12,413 nt of DNA, taken from Clostridia bacterium. GTDB taxonomy: Bacteria > Bacillota_A > Clostridia > Oscillospirales > Acutalibacteraceae. The DNA lies in NCBI GenBank assembly GCA_017549665.1, contig JAFYUD010000051.1, positions 1-12,413 on the forward strand, in the 5' to 3' direction. Shown here one piece after another: positions 5,963 through 12,413 of the stretch. The notes beneath the pieces are model-generated. The model was not told where the DNA came from and did no database searches. It saw only the letters and a list, made by a program, of their open reading frames with translations. The translations under genes and the position numbers were made by a program. The number at the start of each line of letters is the position of its first letter. Within the stretch, counting starts at the first letter, position 1.

Positions 5963-7888
5963 TTATTTACATATATGCTTTTTTGCAAGCACGGGCATCC
6001 ACAAGCCTGCCTGAACAGTTCTGTGGTCGAAGCCTGCCTGCTTCGGCTTCTTTGTTTCGATCCAGTCGCTGAAGCAGGTTCTGTCCTGAGCCTCGGCAAG
6101 ATAGGTAACGATTTTTTCAGCGAAGAGTCCCACGTTTTCATAGCTTTCGTCAAGACACGCCGCCCAGAGCATCCAGTCTGTTTTTGTGAAATCCTTTCTG
6201 AAATCAAGGGGTACACCGTATCTGTTGAGCTTTTCTCTGTAAAGCATGGTTTCAGCCTTGTAAATCTTATCGGAGAAAAGACCGAAATTATAAACTCTGT
6301 CCCATACAAGGTTGTATTTAAGGCTCCAGGAATCTGTCTTGCCGATGCTGAAGGGGAGATAAGAATCCCTGACACCGCAGACATCACAAAGCTCATCTGC
6401 GTAAGCTTTTGCAAGGGCGCTGTATGTGTTTTCCGTTTCAAGCGCATTGCAGATTTCACCGAAGCATGCAATACCCATAATGCCCTTGATTGCAAGGTTT
6501 ACATTCTTTGTGCTGTGACCTGCAAAGTCGTCTGTGCAAAGCTGATTGTCAAGGACAACGCCTTTTTTCACAAGGTAATCTGCCCAGAGTCTGAGTGTGG
6601 GTAAGTATCTCTTAAGGAATTCCTTGTTGCCTGTCTCCTTGTAATATGCGTATGAAAGCACAAGCATATTTCCGCATTCCTCAACGGGCATCTGGAATCT
6701 GTTCATGAATACCTTCTTCGACTTTGATTTATATACATTCTGATAGCCGATTTTGTGAGGTACAAGATGCATATGAAGATTGAGCGAATAGACCTGACCG
6801 CAGGCAAAGGGGTATCTGCCGATGTCGTGAGGCGCAAAATCTGCTGTCCAGATATCACTTTCAGCAAAGTAGAAAATACCTGTAAGCATAGCCTTTACAA
6901 GCTCAGGCGCATAAAGGAGATACATAGGCATTGCAGGGTAGGAAACGTCAACTGTGTTTATACAGCCGTTTGAATGACATTCCTTTGAAAGGTAAAGCAG
7001 CTCACCGTTTTTATCACGCACAAGTTTATGTGCTGCGAAAACCTGCCTTACAGCAGCAGAAAGCATTTTCTGATAATTTCTGCCGAAGCTTTCGGCATCC
7101 TTTTCAATCATTTCATTCTGTGCGTTTATTTTATCTGAAAGCTCAGCTTTATTATCATAGCAGTAAAGCATTGCATCCTCAATTGAACGGAATTTCTCGG
7201 TCCACAGACCTTTGAGGTAATCACCGAAGTAATTGATCGAGTAAATATCGTCGTATGCAATAACTGTTGTGAATGATGCATTACCGCTTGCTGTTGCGTT
7301 GTGGAAGCTTACAATTCCGTTTGCTGATGCGTCACATTCACCGCCGAAAAGACATACATAACCCCAGTCAGCAGCGAATTTATCGCCTGAATCATTGAGG
7401 GGCTTCTGCTTTTCAAGACCCATTTTTGCAAGAGATCTGCCTTGAACTGTTACGGTTGTTTTTTCTACCTTGCCGAATCTGCTTTTACCCTTGCAAAGCT
7501 CGTCAAATGCTGTAAATTCAACAGAAACATTGTGTGCTTCTGTGTCATTGAAAATCACATCCACGTCGAAAAAGCTGCAGGGACATGAAAGCATGTGGTA
7601 GTCATCAAGAAGGAATGGTGACCAGGTTCTGAAACGAAGTGTGAAATCACTTGCGTCAAATGTATAGACAGCTGAAAAAGATGAAATTTCAGCTTCACGC
7701 TGAGTAAGACTTCTTGCATCATCTTTTCCCAGGAACATGTATGTTTTTCCGTCAACAGTCACTCTGCCCTCGATACGCATTTTAATGCCGCACCAGAGGT
7801 GTGTATCTGCTGAATTGAGAGTGTCAGCCATTGACCAGATACTGAAATGAGGGTCAATGGTTGCAATCGGATATGCAGGTAATTTCAT
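5963..7888 (-). CDS. Glutaminase A-like six-hairpin protein (DUF4964/DUF4965/DUF1793 family), cytosolic
   Basis: 641 residues on the minus strand, with AAGGAG 8 nt before the ATG at 7888. The N-terminus (YPIATIDPHFSIWSMADTLN, 6-25) matches the DUF4964 opening, followed by a beta-sandwich region to about 240. The C-terminal half is an alpha-helical (alpha/alpha)6-type barrel. It has the family motifs DFAPHDIGRYP (350-360), MPVEECGNM (400-408), TDDFAGH (452-458), LVWDRV (527-532), FTKTDWMLW (567-575) and FSDW (606-609). Fungal members are called glutaminase A, but the fold is that of glycoside hydrolases and many bacterial members sit among carbohydrate genes. The acidic residues Glu403, Glu404, Asp453 and Asp454 are plausible catalytic or sugar-binding residues. 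Unlike many secreted homologues it lacks a signal peptide. With GH38 and GH36-like enzymes nearby, a role in intracellular glycan breakdown is more likely than glutamine hydrolysis. Confidence 0.85.
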   Translation of the reverse strand: MKLPAYPIATIDPHFSIWSMADTLNSADTHLWCGIKMRIEGRVTVDGKTYMFLGKDDARSLTQREAEISSFSAVYTFDASDFTLRFRTWSPFLLDDYHMLSCPCSFFDVDVIFNDTEAHNVSVEFTAFDELCKGKSRFGKVEKTTVTVQGRSLAKMGLEKQKPLNDSGDKFAADWGYVCLFGGECDASANGIVSFHNATASGNASFTTVIAYDDIYSINYFGDYLKGLWTEKFRSIEDAMLYCYDNKAELSDKINAQNEMIEKDAESFGRNYQKMLSAAVRQVFAAHKLVRDKNGELLYLSKECHSNGCINTVDVSYPAMPMYLLYAPELVKAMLTGIFYFAESDIWTADFAPHDIGRYPFACGQVYSLNLHMHLVPHKIGYQNVYKSKSKKVFMNRFQMPVEECGNMLVLSYAYYKETGNKEFLKRYLPTLRLWADYLVKKGVVLDNQLCTDDFAGHSTKNVNLAIKGIMGIACFGEICNALETENTYSALAKAYADELCDVCGVRDSYLPFSIGKTDSWSLKYNLVWDRVYNFGLFSDKIYKAETMLYREKLNRYGVPLDFRKDFTKTDWMLWAACLDESYENVGLFAEKIVTYLAEAQDRTCFSDWIETKKPKQAGFDHRTVQAGLWMPVLAKKHICK

Positions 7889-7941
7889 ATATGAAGCTCC
7901 TTATCTGATAAAGTAGTCAGGGAATCACCCGTATTTAATTT

Positions 7942-7970
7942 ATTTTACTCATTTTCTGTATGGTTGTCAA
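7942..7970 (-). promoter_or_regulatory. Promoter of the DUF4965-family gene
   Basis: Read on the minus strand, TTGACA (7970-7965) and TAAAAT (7947-7942) are separated by exactly 17 bp. This gives a consensus -35 and a near-consensus -10. Transcription should start near 7935, leaving a leader of about 47 nt before the ATG at 7888. Confidence 0.8.
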
Positions 7971-8054
7971 CAAGTTTCAGTCTGTATAATTTTTTTATTC
8001 AGTTATGTTTGCTTAAAGCTGATTTCAGTATCGGAATCAGAAATTTTGCCATTG

Positions 8055-8128
8055 AATAAACCACCGGATTATCAGGTGGCAGTCACCGACGGTGCCGTTG
8101 TTGCCTGTATAAAATCATCTCTCTGTAC
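8055..8128 (-). ncRNA. Candidate small RNA or structured leader, minus strand
   Basis: Transcription from the promoter at 8135-8163 would start near 8128 and run left into hairpin-forming sequence. One element is CACC-GTC-GGTG (about 8083-8093). A second is a CCACC/GGTGG stem (8060-8064 with 8074-8078), followed on the minus strand by TTTATT, which could act as a weak terminator and give an RNA of roughly 70 nt. If it reads through, it becomes a leader of about 240 nt for the DUF4965-family gene. I recognise no known riboswitch or RNA family. Ends are estimates. Confidence 0.3.
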
Positions 8129-8134
8129 AGGCTG

Positions 8135-8163
8135 ATTATAACACTTATTTTATGTTTATTCAA
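8135..8163 (-). promoter_or_regulatory. Second minus-strand promoter in the intergenic region
   Basis: On the minus strand TTGAAT (8163-8158) and TATAAT (8140-8135) are 17 bp apart. An inverted repeat GCCTGTA/TACAGGC (8126-8132 and 8103-8109) starts at the expected transcription start and might be an operator or an early RNA stem. No gene starts immediately downstream. Confidence 0.55.
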
Positions 8164-8279
8164 TAATATTGTGTATTCAGTGAATGGAAGAAAATATACA
8201 TAGTTGCCGATGTGTCTCATTATATTGCAGAAAAGGAAAAAAGTTTGTAAAAAAACAGCAAAATTCACTTTAAAAATTA

Positions 8280-8308
8280 TTGAAAATATTATTCAGTTAT
8301 ATTATAAT
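8280..8308 (+). promoter_or_regulatory. Promoter of the coiled-coil/signal peptidase/surface protein operon
   Basis: TTGAAA (8280-8285) and TATAAT (8303-8308) are separated by 17 bp in an AT-rich context. The start would be near 8315, giving a leader of about 55 nt. A second TATAAT at 8316-8321 lacks a good -35. Confidence 0.7.
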
Positions 8309-8370
8309 GAAAATGTATAATTATCTGAAAATATTTTATATATAAATCTCTGACGGGAGAAAAGTAATAA

Positions 8371-8802
8371 ATGACAGACAAAGAACTCAAAAAATTAAGC
8401 AGGCTTGAACTTCTGGAATTACTGCTTGATGTAAGTCAGGAAAATAAAATACTTGAGGAAAAGGTGCAGAAGCTTACAGTTGAAAACGAGAAGGCAAAAA
8501 GCATTGAAAACCTTGCCGCTGCGACAAAGCAGGTCAATGATATGCTCGGATATGCAACTGCGCTTACAGGTGCTGTCAAAACAGGTGTTCCTGCAGTTCC
8601 TCCTGCAAAGATTGCTCCTGTGACATTGGCAACAAGCAATCCCGTCATCAATAAGAAACAGGCTGACAGAAATTTATTTCTCAGACTGATTGAATTCTAT
8701 AAAGAAAACGATGCAGCCATTGAGCTTTTGCCCGATGATATGAAAAAAGACATTGCGGACAGAATTGCTCAGACGGCAGAAGACAGTAAAAATAACGGTT
8801 AA
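8371..8802 (+). CDS. Small coiled-coil protein of unknown function, first gene of the surface protein operon
   Basis: 143 residues; GGGAGA (8355-8360) lies about 10 nt upstream of the ATG. Residues 1-57 are charged and helical with heptad-like leucines (KLSRLELLELLLD at 8-20, then ENKILEEKVQKL), indicating a coiled coil. A low-complexity Ala/Pro/Val/Thr segment follows (about 62-92), then a second amphipathic helical part (98-138). There is no signal peptide or clear membrane segment, so it is probably cytosolic. Its position before a signal peptidase and a giant exported protein suggests a part in producing, targeting or localising that protein, such as an oligomeric scaffold at the membrane. 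I know no established function. Confidence 0.8.
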   Translation: MTDKELKKLSRLELLELLLDVSQENKILEEKVQKLTVENEKAKSIENLAAATKQVNDMLGYATALTGAVKTGVPAVPPAKIAPVTLATSNPVINKKQADRNLFLRLIEFYKENDAAIELLPDDMKKDIADRIAQTAEDSKNNG

Positions 8803-8830
8803 TTGAATTTTACGGGGAGCGTTACCTCTG

Positions 8831-9424
8831 ATGGCGAGATATAAACGAAAAAGAGAAATGACGGTTCCTTCAACTGCACAGATAGAAGCAGAAATACTCA
8901 GAGAAAAATACAACCGCAAATACAGACAGGTGCTGAAAAGTACGCTGTATTCGCTGATAGTTGTGGCGGCAATTGCAGTGCTGACTGCAACACTTGCATT
9001 GCCTGTTCTGCAGATTTCGGGAAGCAGCATGGAGCCGACTCTGAACGACGAGGAAGTTGTCGTTCTTATAAAAACAACCAATCTGAAACGTGGTGAATTG
9101 TGTTGTTTTTCTTATCAGAATAAGCTTCTGATAAAAAGGGTAATCGGATTGCCCGGTGATATTGTAAATGTAGATGCTGAAGGCTTTGTGTATGTCAACG
9201 GAAATATTATTGATGAGCCTTATGTGGTTGACAGAGCCTTGGGAGAGTCAGATATAACCTATCCGTGTCATGTTACGGAAAACCACTATTTTGTTCTTGG
9301 TGACCACAGGTCGACATCGGTCGACAGCCGAAGCTCGGTAATCGGTCTTGTCAGTGAGGAATATATAGTGGGAAAAATTTTCTTCCGGGTCTGGCCCTTT
9401 GACAGTATAAGCACCATTAAATAA
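8831..9424 (+). CDS. Type I signal peptidase
   Basis: 197 residues; GGGGAG (8814-8819) lies 11 nt upstream of the ATG. It is a membrane serine protease of family S26 that removes signal peptides from exported proteins using a Ser-Lys dyad. A basic cytosolic N-terminus (1-36) precedes one membrane segment (about 38-60). The outer catalytic domain follows, with SGSSMEPTL (63-71, nucleophile Ser66), LLIKRVIGLPGD (99-110, general base Lys102) and GDHRSTSVDSRS (157-168, the box that normally reads GDN..S.DSR). All key residues are present, so it should be active. The long basic N-terminal extension and its place between a coiled-coil gene and a surface protein gene suggest a dedicated peptidase for this operon in addition to a housekeeping enzyme elsewhere. 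Confidence 0.94.
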   Translation: MARYKRKREMTVPSTAQIEAEILREKYNRKYRQVLKSTLYSLIVVAAIAVLTATLALPVLQISGSSMEPTLNDEEVVVLIKTTNLKRGELCCFSYQNKLLIKRVIGLPGDIVNVDAEGFVYVNGNIIDEPYVVDRALGESDITYPCHVTENHYFVLGDHRSTSVDSRSSVIGLVSEEYIVGKIFFRVWPFDSISTIK

Positions 9425-9453
9425 AAAATTCACAGAAAAAAGGAGGTGGCAGC

Positions 9454-12413
9454 ATGTCAGTTACAGATCGGGAATATCTCAGTAAACATAAAAAATACAG
9501 AATTGACACAAAGAAGCTTGCCATTACCTTTTTAGTGTTTGCGTTTGTGGTTGCTGTAATCGTTTTCTGGTGGCTGAAGCTTACAGGCATCACTGTTACG
9601 GTTGATGCGCTGTGCGGACTGAGTGAACATACCCACAGTGAGGAATGTTACAACGATGAGCAGATGCTTATATGCACACAAGCAGAGCATATTCATTCGA
9701 CAGAATGCTTCCCTGATAATGCTGCAGATACAGAAACAGAAGAAGACTGGCTTGAAACATTTGAAGGTGTCACAATAACAAATGACATCGCAGAAAATAT
9801 TATTGCAATAGCTACAAGTCAGGTTGGGTATACGGAAAGCGATAAAAACTTCGAGCATGATGCGGACGGCAACAAAAACGGCTATACCCGTTACGGTGAA
9901 TGGTACGGAAATCCGTACGGCACATGGAACACAATGTTCGTTTCCTTCTGTCTTCATTTTTCAAATATTTATAATTCCGTTGAGCTGGAAAGTGCGGGCG
10001 CAGAGGCAATGAAATTCGCCTGGATGAATCAAGGCGCATATGCCCGTGTGAGTGAATATTCACCTCAGCGAGGCGATATAGTTTTTGCGGATACCAATGC
10101 AGACGGCGTTTCAGATACTGTAAGTATTATTCTCAGTGCAGGAGAAGAAAGTCTTCTTGTTATCAGTGGTGACAGTAATGATAAGGTTGAAGTGAAAAAT
10201 ATTCAGATTTCTGACGGTGTTGTGGGTTACGGACTTACAGAAATGCTTTATTTTGCAGAAGATAAAGAAAATGTATCCGAAGAGCCTGTTACCGATATTG
10301 AAGAAATGGCTGAGAATATCGCAGCGCCTCTGATGCTTTATAATTCAACCAGAGCAAATATCACATACATCAATGATCTTACATCTGTTGTCAGGGCGGT
10401 TTCATTTAAAACTCTTGAAGGTGAGATTCTTGGTGCTGATTCAAGCGTATATCTCGGACAGACATATATTATTTCAATGGAATTTGCCGAGAAGAATACA
10501 GGTGACGAGTGGATTCAGTTCAGACATGACGAGGATCATCATCTTCATTATCAGATTCCCGGTAATATCCACGTTGATCCGTTTACCGAGTGGCAGCCTA
10601 TTACCGCCAAAACGGAAAACGGAACAATTGAAAACGTCGGTGAATATTTCATCAGAGAAGACGGTCTGCTGATAGTAGTATTTCATGACGATCCGGTTAC
10701 AGGCGAATGCTTCGGTGCGAAATATTCCAATGTTGACTTCGTCATTGAATTCAGTGCAACCGTCGGTAAAACAGAAGTCGAAGGTGAAGATTCCGAAGAA
10801 ATCGATTTCACAGATGAAATCAAGGTTACCATTGACGGCGGTGCCGGCATGGATGTAACCAAGACACATGGCGAGTACAACGGTGATGATAACACAATTG
10901 AATATACAATCCGTGTTGAGGCAACTCACGGTGTTGTGTCAGATCTTGTTGTTGATGACCAGATATGGGAAAAGCATTATGCTCTGAGAGATACAATTGT
11001 GGTAACAGATCTTGACGGAAATGTTCTTGACCCACAGCCTGTAGTAAGTAATCATCCGTATCATGATAATGGCGCACAAGGCGGCTTCAGAATTTCAGGC
11101 TTTCCTGATTTTGCCGCAGGTGACGGTTACCTGATTAAGTATAAGTCAAGTATATATGATGCTTATCTCGGCGGTGAAAGTGTCAGCTTGTGGAATGGTA
11201 TCGATGCTAACGGAAATGATTCAAACGGTAACAACATTTATAAATGGGCTGAAGACTGGGACGAATTCGAGCTTGAAAAAATGGCAAAGGACGGTAAACA
11301 GTCCGTAATCGAGGATGCAGACGGCAATCTTATATCTGTCATAGAATGGGATGTAGGAATCCGTAAGCACAACAGTGACCTTCACGGCACGGTTGTTATC
11401 GATACTCTCGGTGAGGGACTTGAATATTACACTCAGGAGCCGATTTATGTTGTACGTTACGACGAATGGGGTTACAGACTTTCCGATGTGTATATTGACT
11501 GGAGTCAGGTAATAATAACAGAAAATTCAATGAGCTTTGAGCTTCCTTCGGGATTTGCCTTTGATATAGTTTATTACACTACTTATAATCCTCTTGCAGA
11601 GGGTGAGCAGAAGGAATTTTTAAACAGCGTATCTGCTACTATCAACGGTAAGCACGAGCAGGTAGGCGGTACGGCTGATGTAATAGGCTTTGTTCCTTAT
11701 CTTACAAAAAGCGCCAGCGGTGATGACGGCGAATATATTTATTTCACCATTGAAGCAGATGTTCCTGCGATTATAAGCGGTTGGGGAAATTTTTACATAA
11801 CAGATATGGCTGCATTCTGGGGATATAATGGCAATGATGCCGGTTATCTTTATGTTGAGAATATGCCTGAGGATATGGTTATAACCGCAGTTACCGAAAG
11901 CGGAAAAACTGTTACATTCACTCCCTATGTTGACGGCGGACCGATTGAAAATACATATAGTCTCGTCGCACCTGCCAACGGAAATGAATATCACAGCTTC
12001 AACATTCTTTTCAATACTCCGAATGCCACATTAGAATCATCAAAATGGCTGCTTGATGAGGATGCAAAGCTTACAATATCATACAGAATTCCATTTATTT
12101 CAGGTACGGGTACTGCGTGGACAGGCATTCCTGACGGAGAAAAAACTGTAGGAGAGGTACTTCTTGAAGGATTCAGTCTTGCAAATGAAGCTTATCTGAA
12201 TTATACTGAAGTTATCAGGGGTGAAGATGTTGCAATGTATCAGTATTCACCGAAGATACTCAAAAACGGTGAGCTTCATGCAGATGCAACAATAGATTAT
12301 ACTGTTGAATTCCGTAATACAGTCCCCGGCTCATACGGTAATGACGGGTATCTGAAAGGAAATGTAATGGCATATTTTACAGATACCTTTGACAACAGAC
12401 TTGAGTATGTTGA
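9454..12413 (+). CDS. Very large surface protein: Cys/His repeats, inactive-looking CHAP-like domain, adhesin-type modules (cut by right edge)
   Basis: 986 residues are visible from the ATG at 9454 (ribosome site AAGGAGGTG 5-6 nt upstream); the frame stays open to the window end. Residues 11-21 are basic and 22-41 hydrophobic, followed by VDA-L with a possible signal peptidase cut after Ala52. Two motifs C-x4-H-x-H-x3-C follow (Cys54-Cys65, Cys74-Cys85). Residues 112-255 resemble a CHAP/NlpC-P60-type domain (IIAIATSQVGY, YTRYGEWYGNPYGTW, MFVSFC, GDIVF, ISGDSND, GYG). However, the usual catalytic Cys and His positions hold Asn159 and Thr222, so it is probably not an active hydrolase. From about 295 onward come beta-rich modules. 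One starts near VTKTHGEYNG (468-477). A collagen-binding-like unit contains VVIDTLGEGLEY (647-658) and FDIVYYTTY (703-711). Another starts near LTKSASGDDG (750-759) and a further one near 934. Lysines such as Lys470 and Lys752 are placed as in isopeptide-stabilised adhesin domains, which is inference. Likely role: adhesion or cell-surface scaffold. Confidence 0.88.
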   Translation, partial: MSVTDREYLSKHKKYRIDTKKLAITFLVFAFVVAVIVFWWLKLTGITVTVDALCGLSEHTHSEECYNDEQMLICTQAEHIHSTECFPDNAADTETEEDWLETFEGVTITNDIAENIIAIATSQVGYTESDKNFEHDADGNKNGYTRYGEWYGNPYGTWNTMFVSFCLHFSNIYNSVELESAGAEAMKFAWMNQGAYARVSEYSPQRGDIVFADTNADGVSDTVSIILSAGEESLLVISGDSNDKVEVKNIQISDGVVGYGLTEMLYFAEDKENVSEEPVTDIEEMAENIAAPLMLYNSTRANITYINDLTSVVRAVSFKTLEGEILGADSSVYLGQTYIISMEFAEKNTGDEWIQFRHDEDHHLHYQIPGNIHVDPFTEWQPITAKTENGTIENVGEYFIREDGLLIVVFHDDPVTGECFGAKYSNVDFVIEFSATVGKTEVEGEDSEEIDFTDEIKVTIDGGAGMDVTKTHGEYNGDDNTIEYTIRVEATHGVVSDLVVDDQIWEKHYALRDTIVVTDLDGNVLDPQPVVSNHPYHDNGAQGGFRISGFPDFAAGDGYLIKYKSSIYDAYLGGESVSLWNGIDANGNDSNGNNIYKWAEDWDEFELEKMAKDGKQSVIEDADGNLISVIEWDVGIRKHNSDLHGTVVIDTLGEGLEYYTQEPIYVVRYDEWGYRLSDVYIDWSQVIITENSMSFELPSGFAFDIVYYTTYNPLAEGEQKEFLNSVSATINGKHEQVGGTADVIGFVPYLTKSASGDDGEYIYFTIEADVPAIISGWGNFYITDMAAFWGYNGNDAGYLYVENMPEDMVITAVTESGKTVTFTPYVDGGPIENTYSLVAPANGNEYHSFNILFNTPNATLESSKWLLDEDAKLTISYRIPFISGTGTAWTGIPDGEKTVGEVLLEGFSLANEAYLNYTEVIRGEDVAMYQYSPKILKNGELHADATIDYTVEFRNTVPGSYGNDGYLKGNVMAYFTDTFDNRLEYV
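9613..9708 (+). repeat. Tandem Cys/His motif inside the surface protein gene
   Basis: Codons 54-85 encode two copies of C-x4-H-x-H-x3-C with a 20-residue period (Cys54, His59, His61, Cys65; Cys74, His79, His81, Cys85). The preserved spacing suggests metal, probably zinc, coordination or disulfide pairing just outside the membrane. The DNA copies have diverged, so the repeat is old and held by protein-level selection. Confidence 0.75.

Larger units (their letters stand above)
7889..8370. other. 482-bp intergenic region between divergent genes
   Basis: No convincing protein gene is present. It holds the minus-strand promoter of the DUF4965-family gene (7942-7970), a second minus-strand promoter (8135-8163) with hairpins downstream of it (about 8059-8132), and the plus-strand promoter of the next operon (8280-8308). 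The stretch 8164-8370 is very AT-rich, as is usual upstream of a strong promoter. Beyond these I see nothing specific. Confidence 0.7.

Noticed and set aside
5915..6604. 229-residue plus-strand open frame
   Set aside because: It lies entirely antisense to the DUF4965-family gene and over the terminator, has no ribosome site, and shows no domain. It is a shadow of the minus-strand gene.
7985..7998. TATAAT followed by seven Ts on the plus strand, as a promoter or terminator
   Set aside because: No -35 at 16-18 bp (only TTGTCA at 15 bp) and no stem upstream of the T run, so neither reading is convincing.
8083..8118. Arg-rich mini-ORF (11 codons, MILYRQQRHRR) after the orphan minus-strand promoter, as an attenuation leader peptide
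   Set aside because: The ATG has no spaced ribosome site; GAGAG abuts it. No alternative terminator/antiterminator pair is evident. The 61-codon extension of this frame crosses the promoter itself, so it cannot be translated from it.
9532..10063. Minus-strand open frames of 83-141 residues across the surface protein gene
   Set aside because: They are antisense to a continuous plus-strand frame with clear domains and a strong ribosome site, and they have no family motifs of their own.
9928..10119. Sequencing error or frameshift as the cause of the missing CHAP catalytic residues
   Set aside because: The frame is continuous, flanking motifs are in register, and both substitutions are whole-codon changes (AAC and ACT). 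Real divergence is more likely.

Overview
The window reads as a chromosomal stretch of an anaerobic, gut-type Clostridia, most like Oscillospiraceae/Ruminococcus. The reasons are low-to-moderate GC, strong AAGGAG ribosome sites, an abundance of intracellular glycan-processing enzymes, and a very large Cys/His-repeat plus CHAP-like plus adhesin surface protein of a kind common in those bacteria. The genus assignment is inference. I see no tRNA, rRNA, CRISPR array, insertion sequence or phage gene.

Region 1 (1-3917, + strand): the 3' end of a GH38 alpha-mannosidase gene, then three genes centred on ADP-ribose. These are a macrodomain protein with a C-terminal HTH-like domain, an ADP-ribosylglycohydrolase (DraG/ARH family) and a small von Willebrand factor A (vWA) protein. 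Between the macrodomain and DraG genes lies a compact regulatory knot: a 17-bp palindrome over a -35 region, an extended -10, and a strong intrinsic terminator whose stem begins inside the -10. DraG and vWA are separated by 1 bp and are almost certainly co-transcribed.

Region 2 (3914-5954, + strand): a near-consensus promoter overlapping the vWA stop codon drives a clan GH-D (GH36/GH27-like) glycosidase and a small lipoprotein. The unit ends at a bidirectional terminator with a GAAA loop.

Region 3 (5963-7970, - strand): a 641-residue cytosolic protein of the DUF4964/DUF4965 'glutaminase A-like' six-hairpin family, transcribed toward region 2 from its own TTGACA-N17-TAAAAT promoter. Upstream lies a 482-bp intergenic region with a second, previously unexplained minus-strand promoter followed by small hairpins; this may be a small RNA or a long leader.

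Region 4 (8280-12413, + strand): a promoter followed by a three-gene cassette. It encodes a coiled-coil cytosolic protein, a type I signal peptidase, and the first 986 residues of a very large secreted or anchored surface protein that runs off the right edge. The surface protein has two tandem C-x4-H-x-H-x3-C motifs, a CHAP-like domain in which the expected catalytic Cys and His are replaced by Asn and Thr, and several beta-rich adhesin-like modules.

The strongest candidates for something little described are (i) the macrodomain-HTH/DraG/vWA module with its nested operator, promoter and terminator, and (ii) the coiled-coil/signal peptidase/pseudo-CHAP surface protein cassette.
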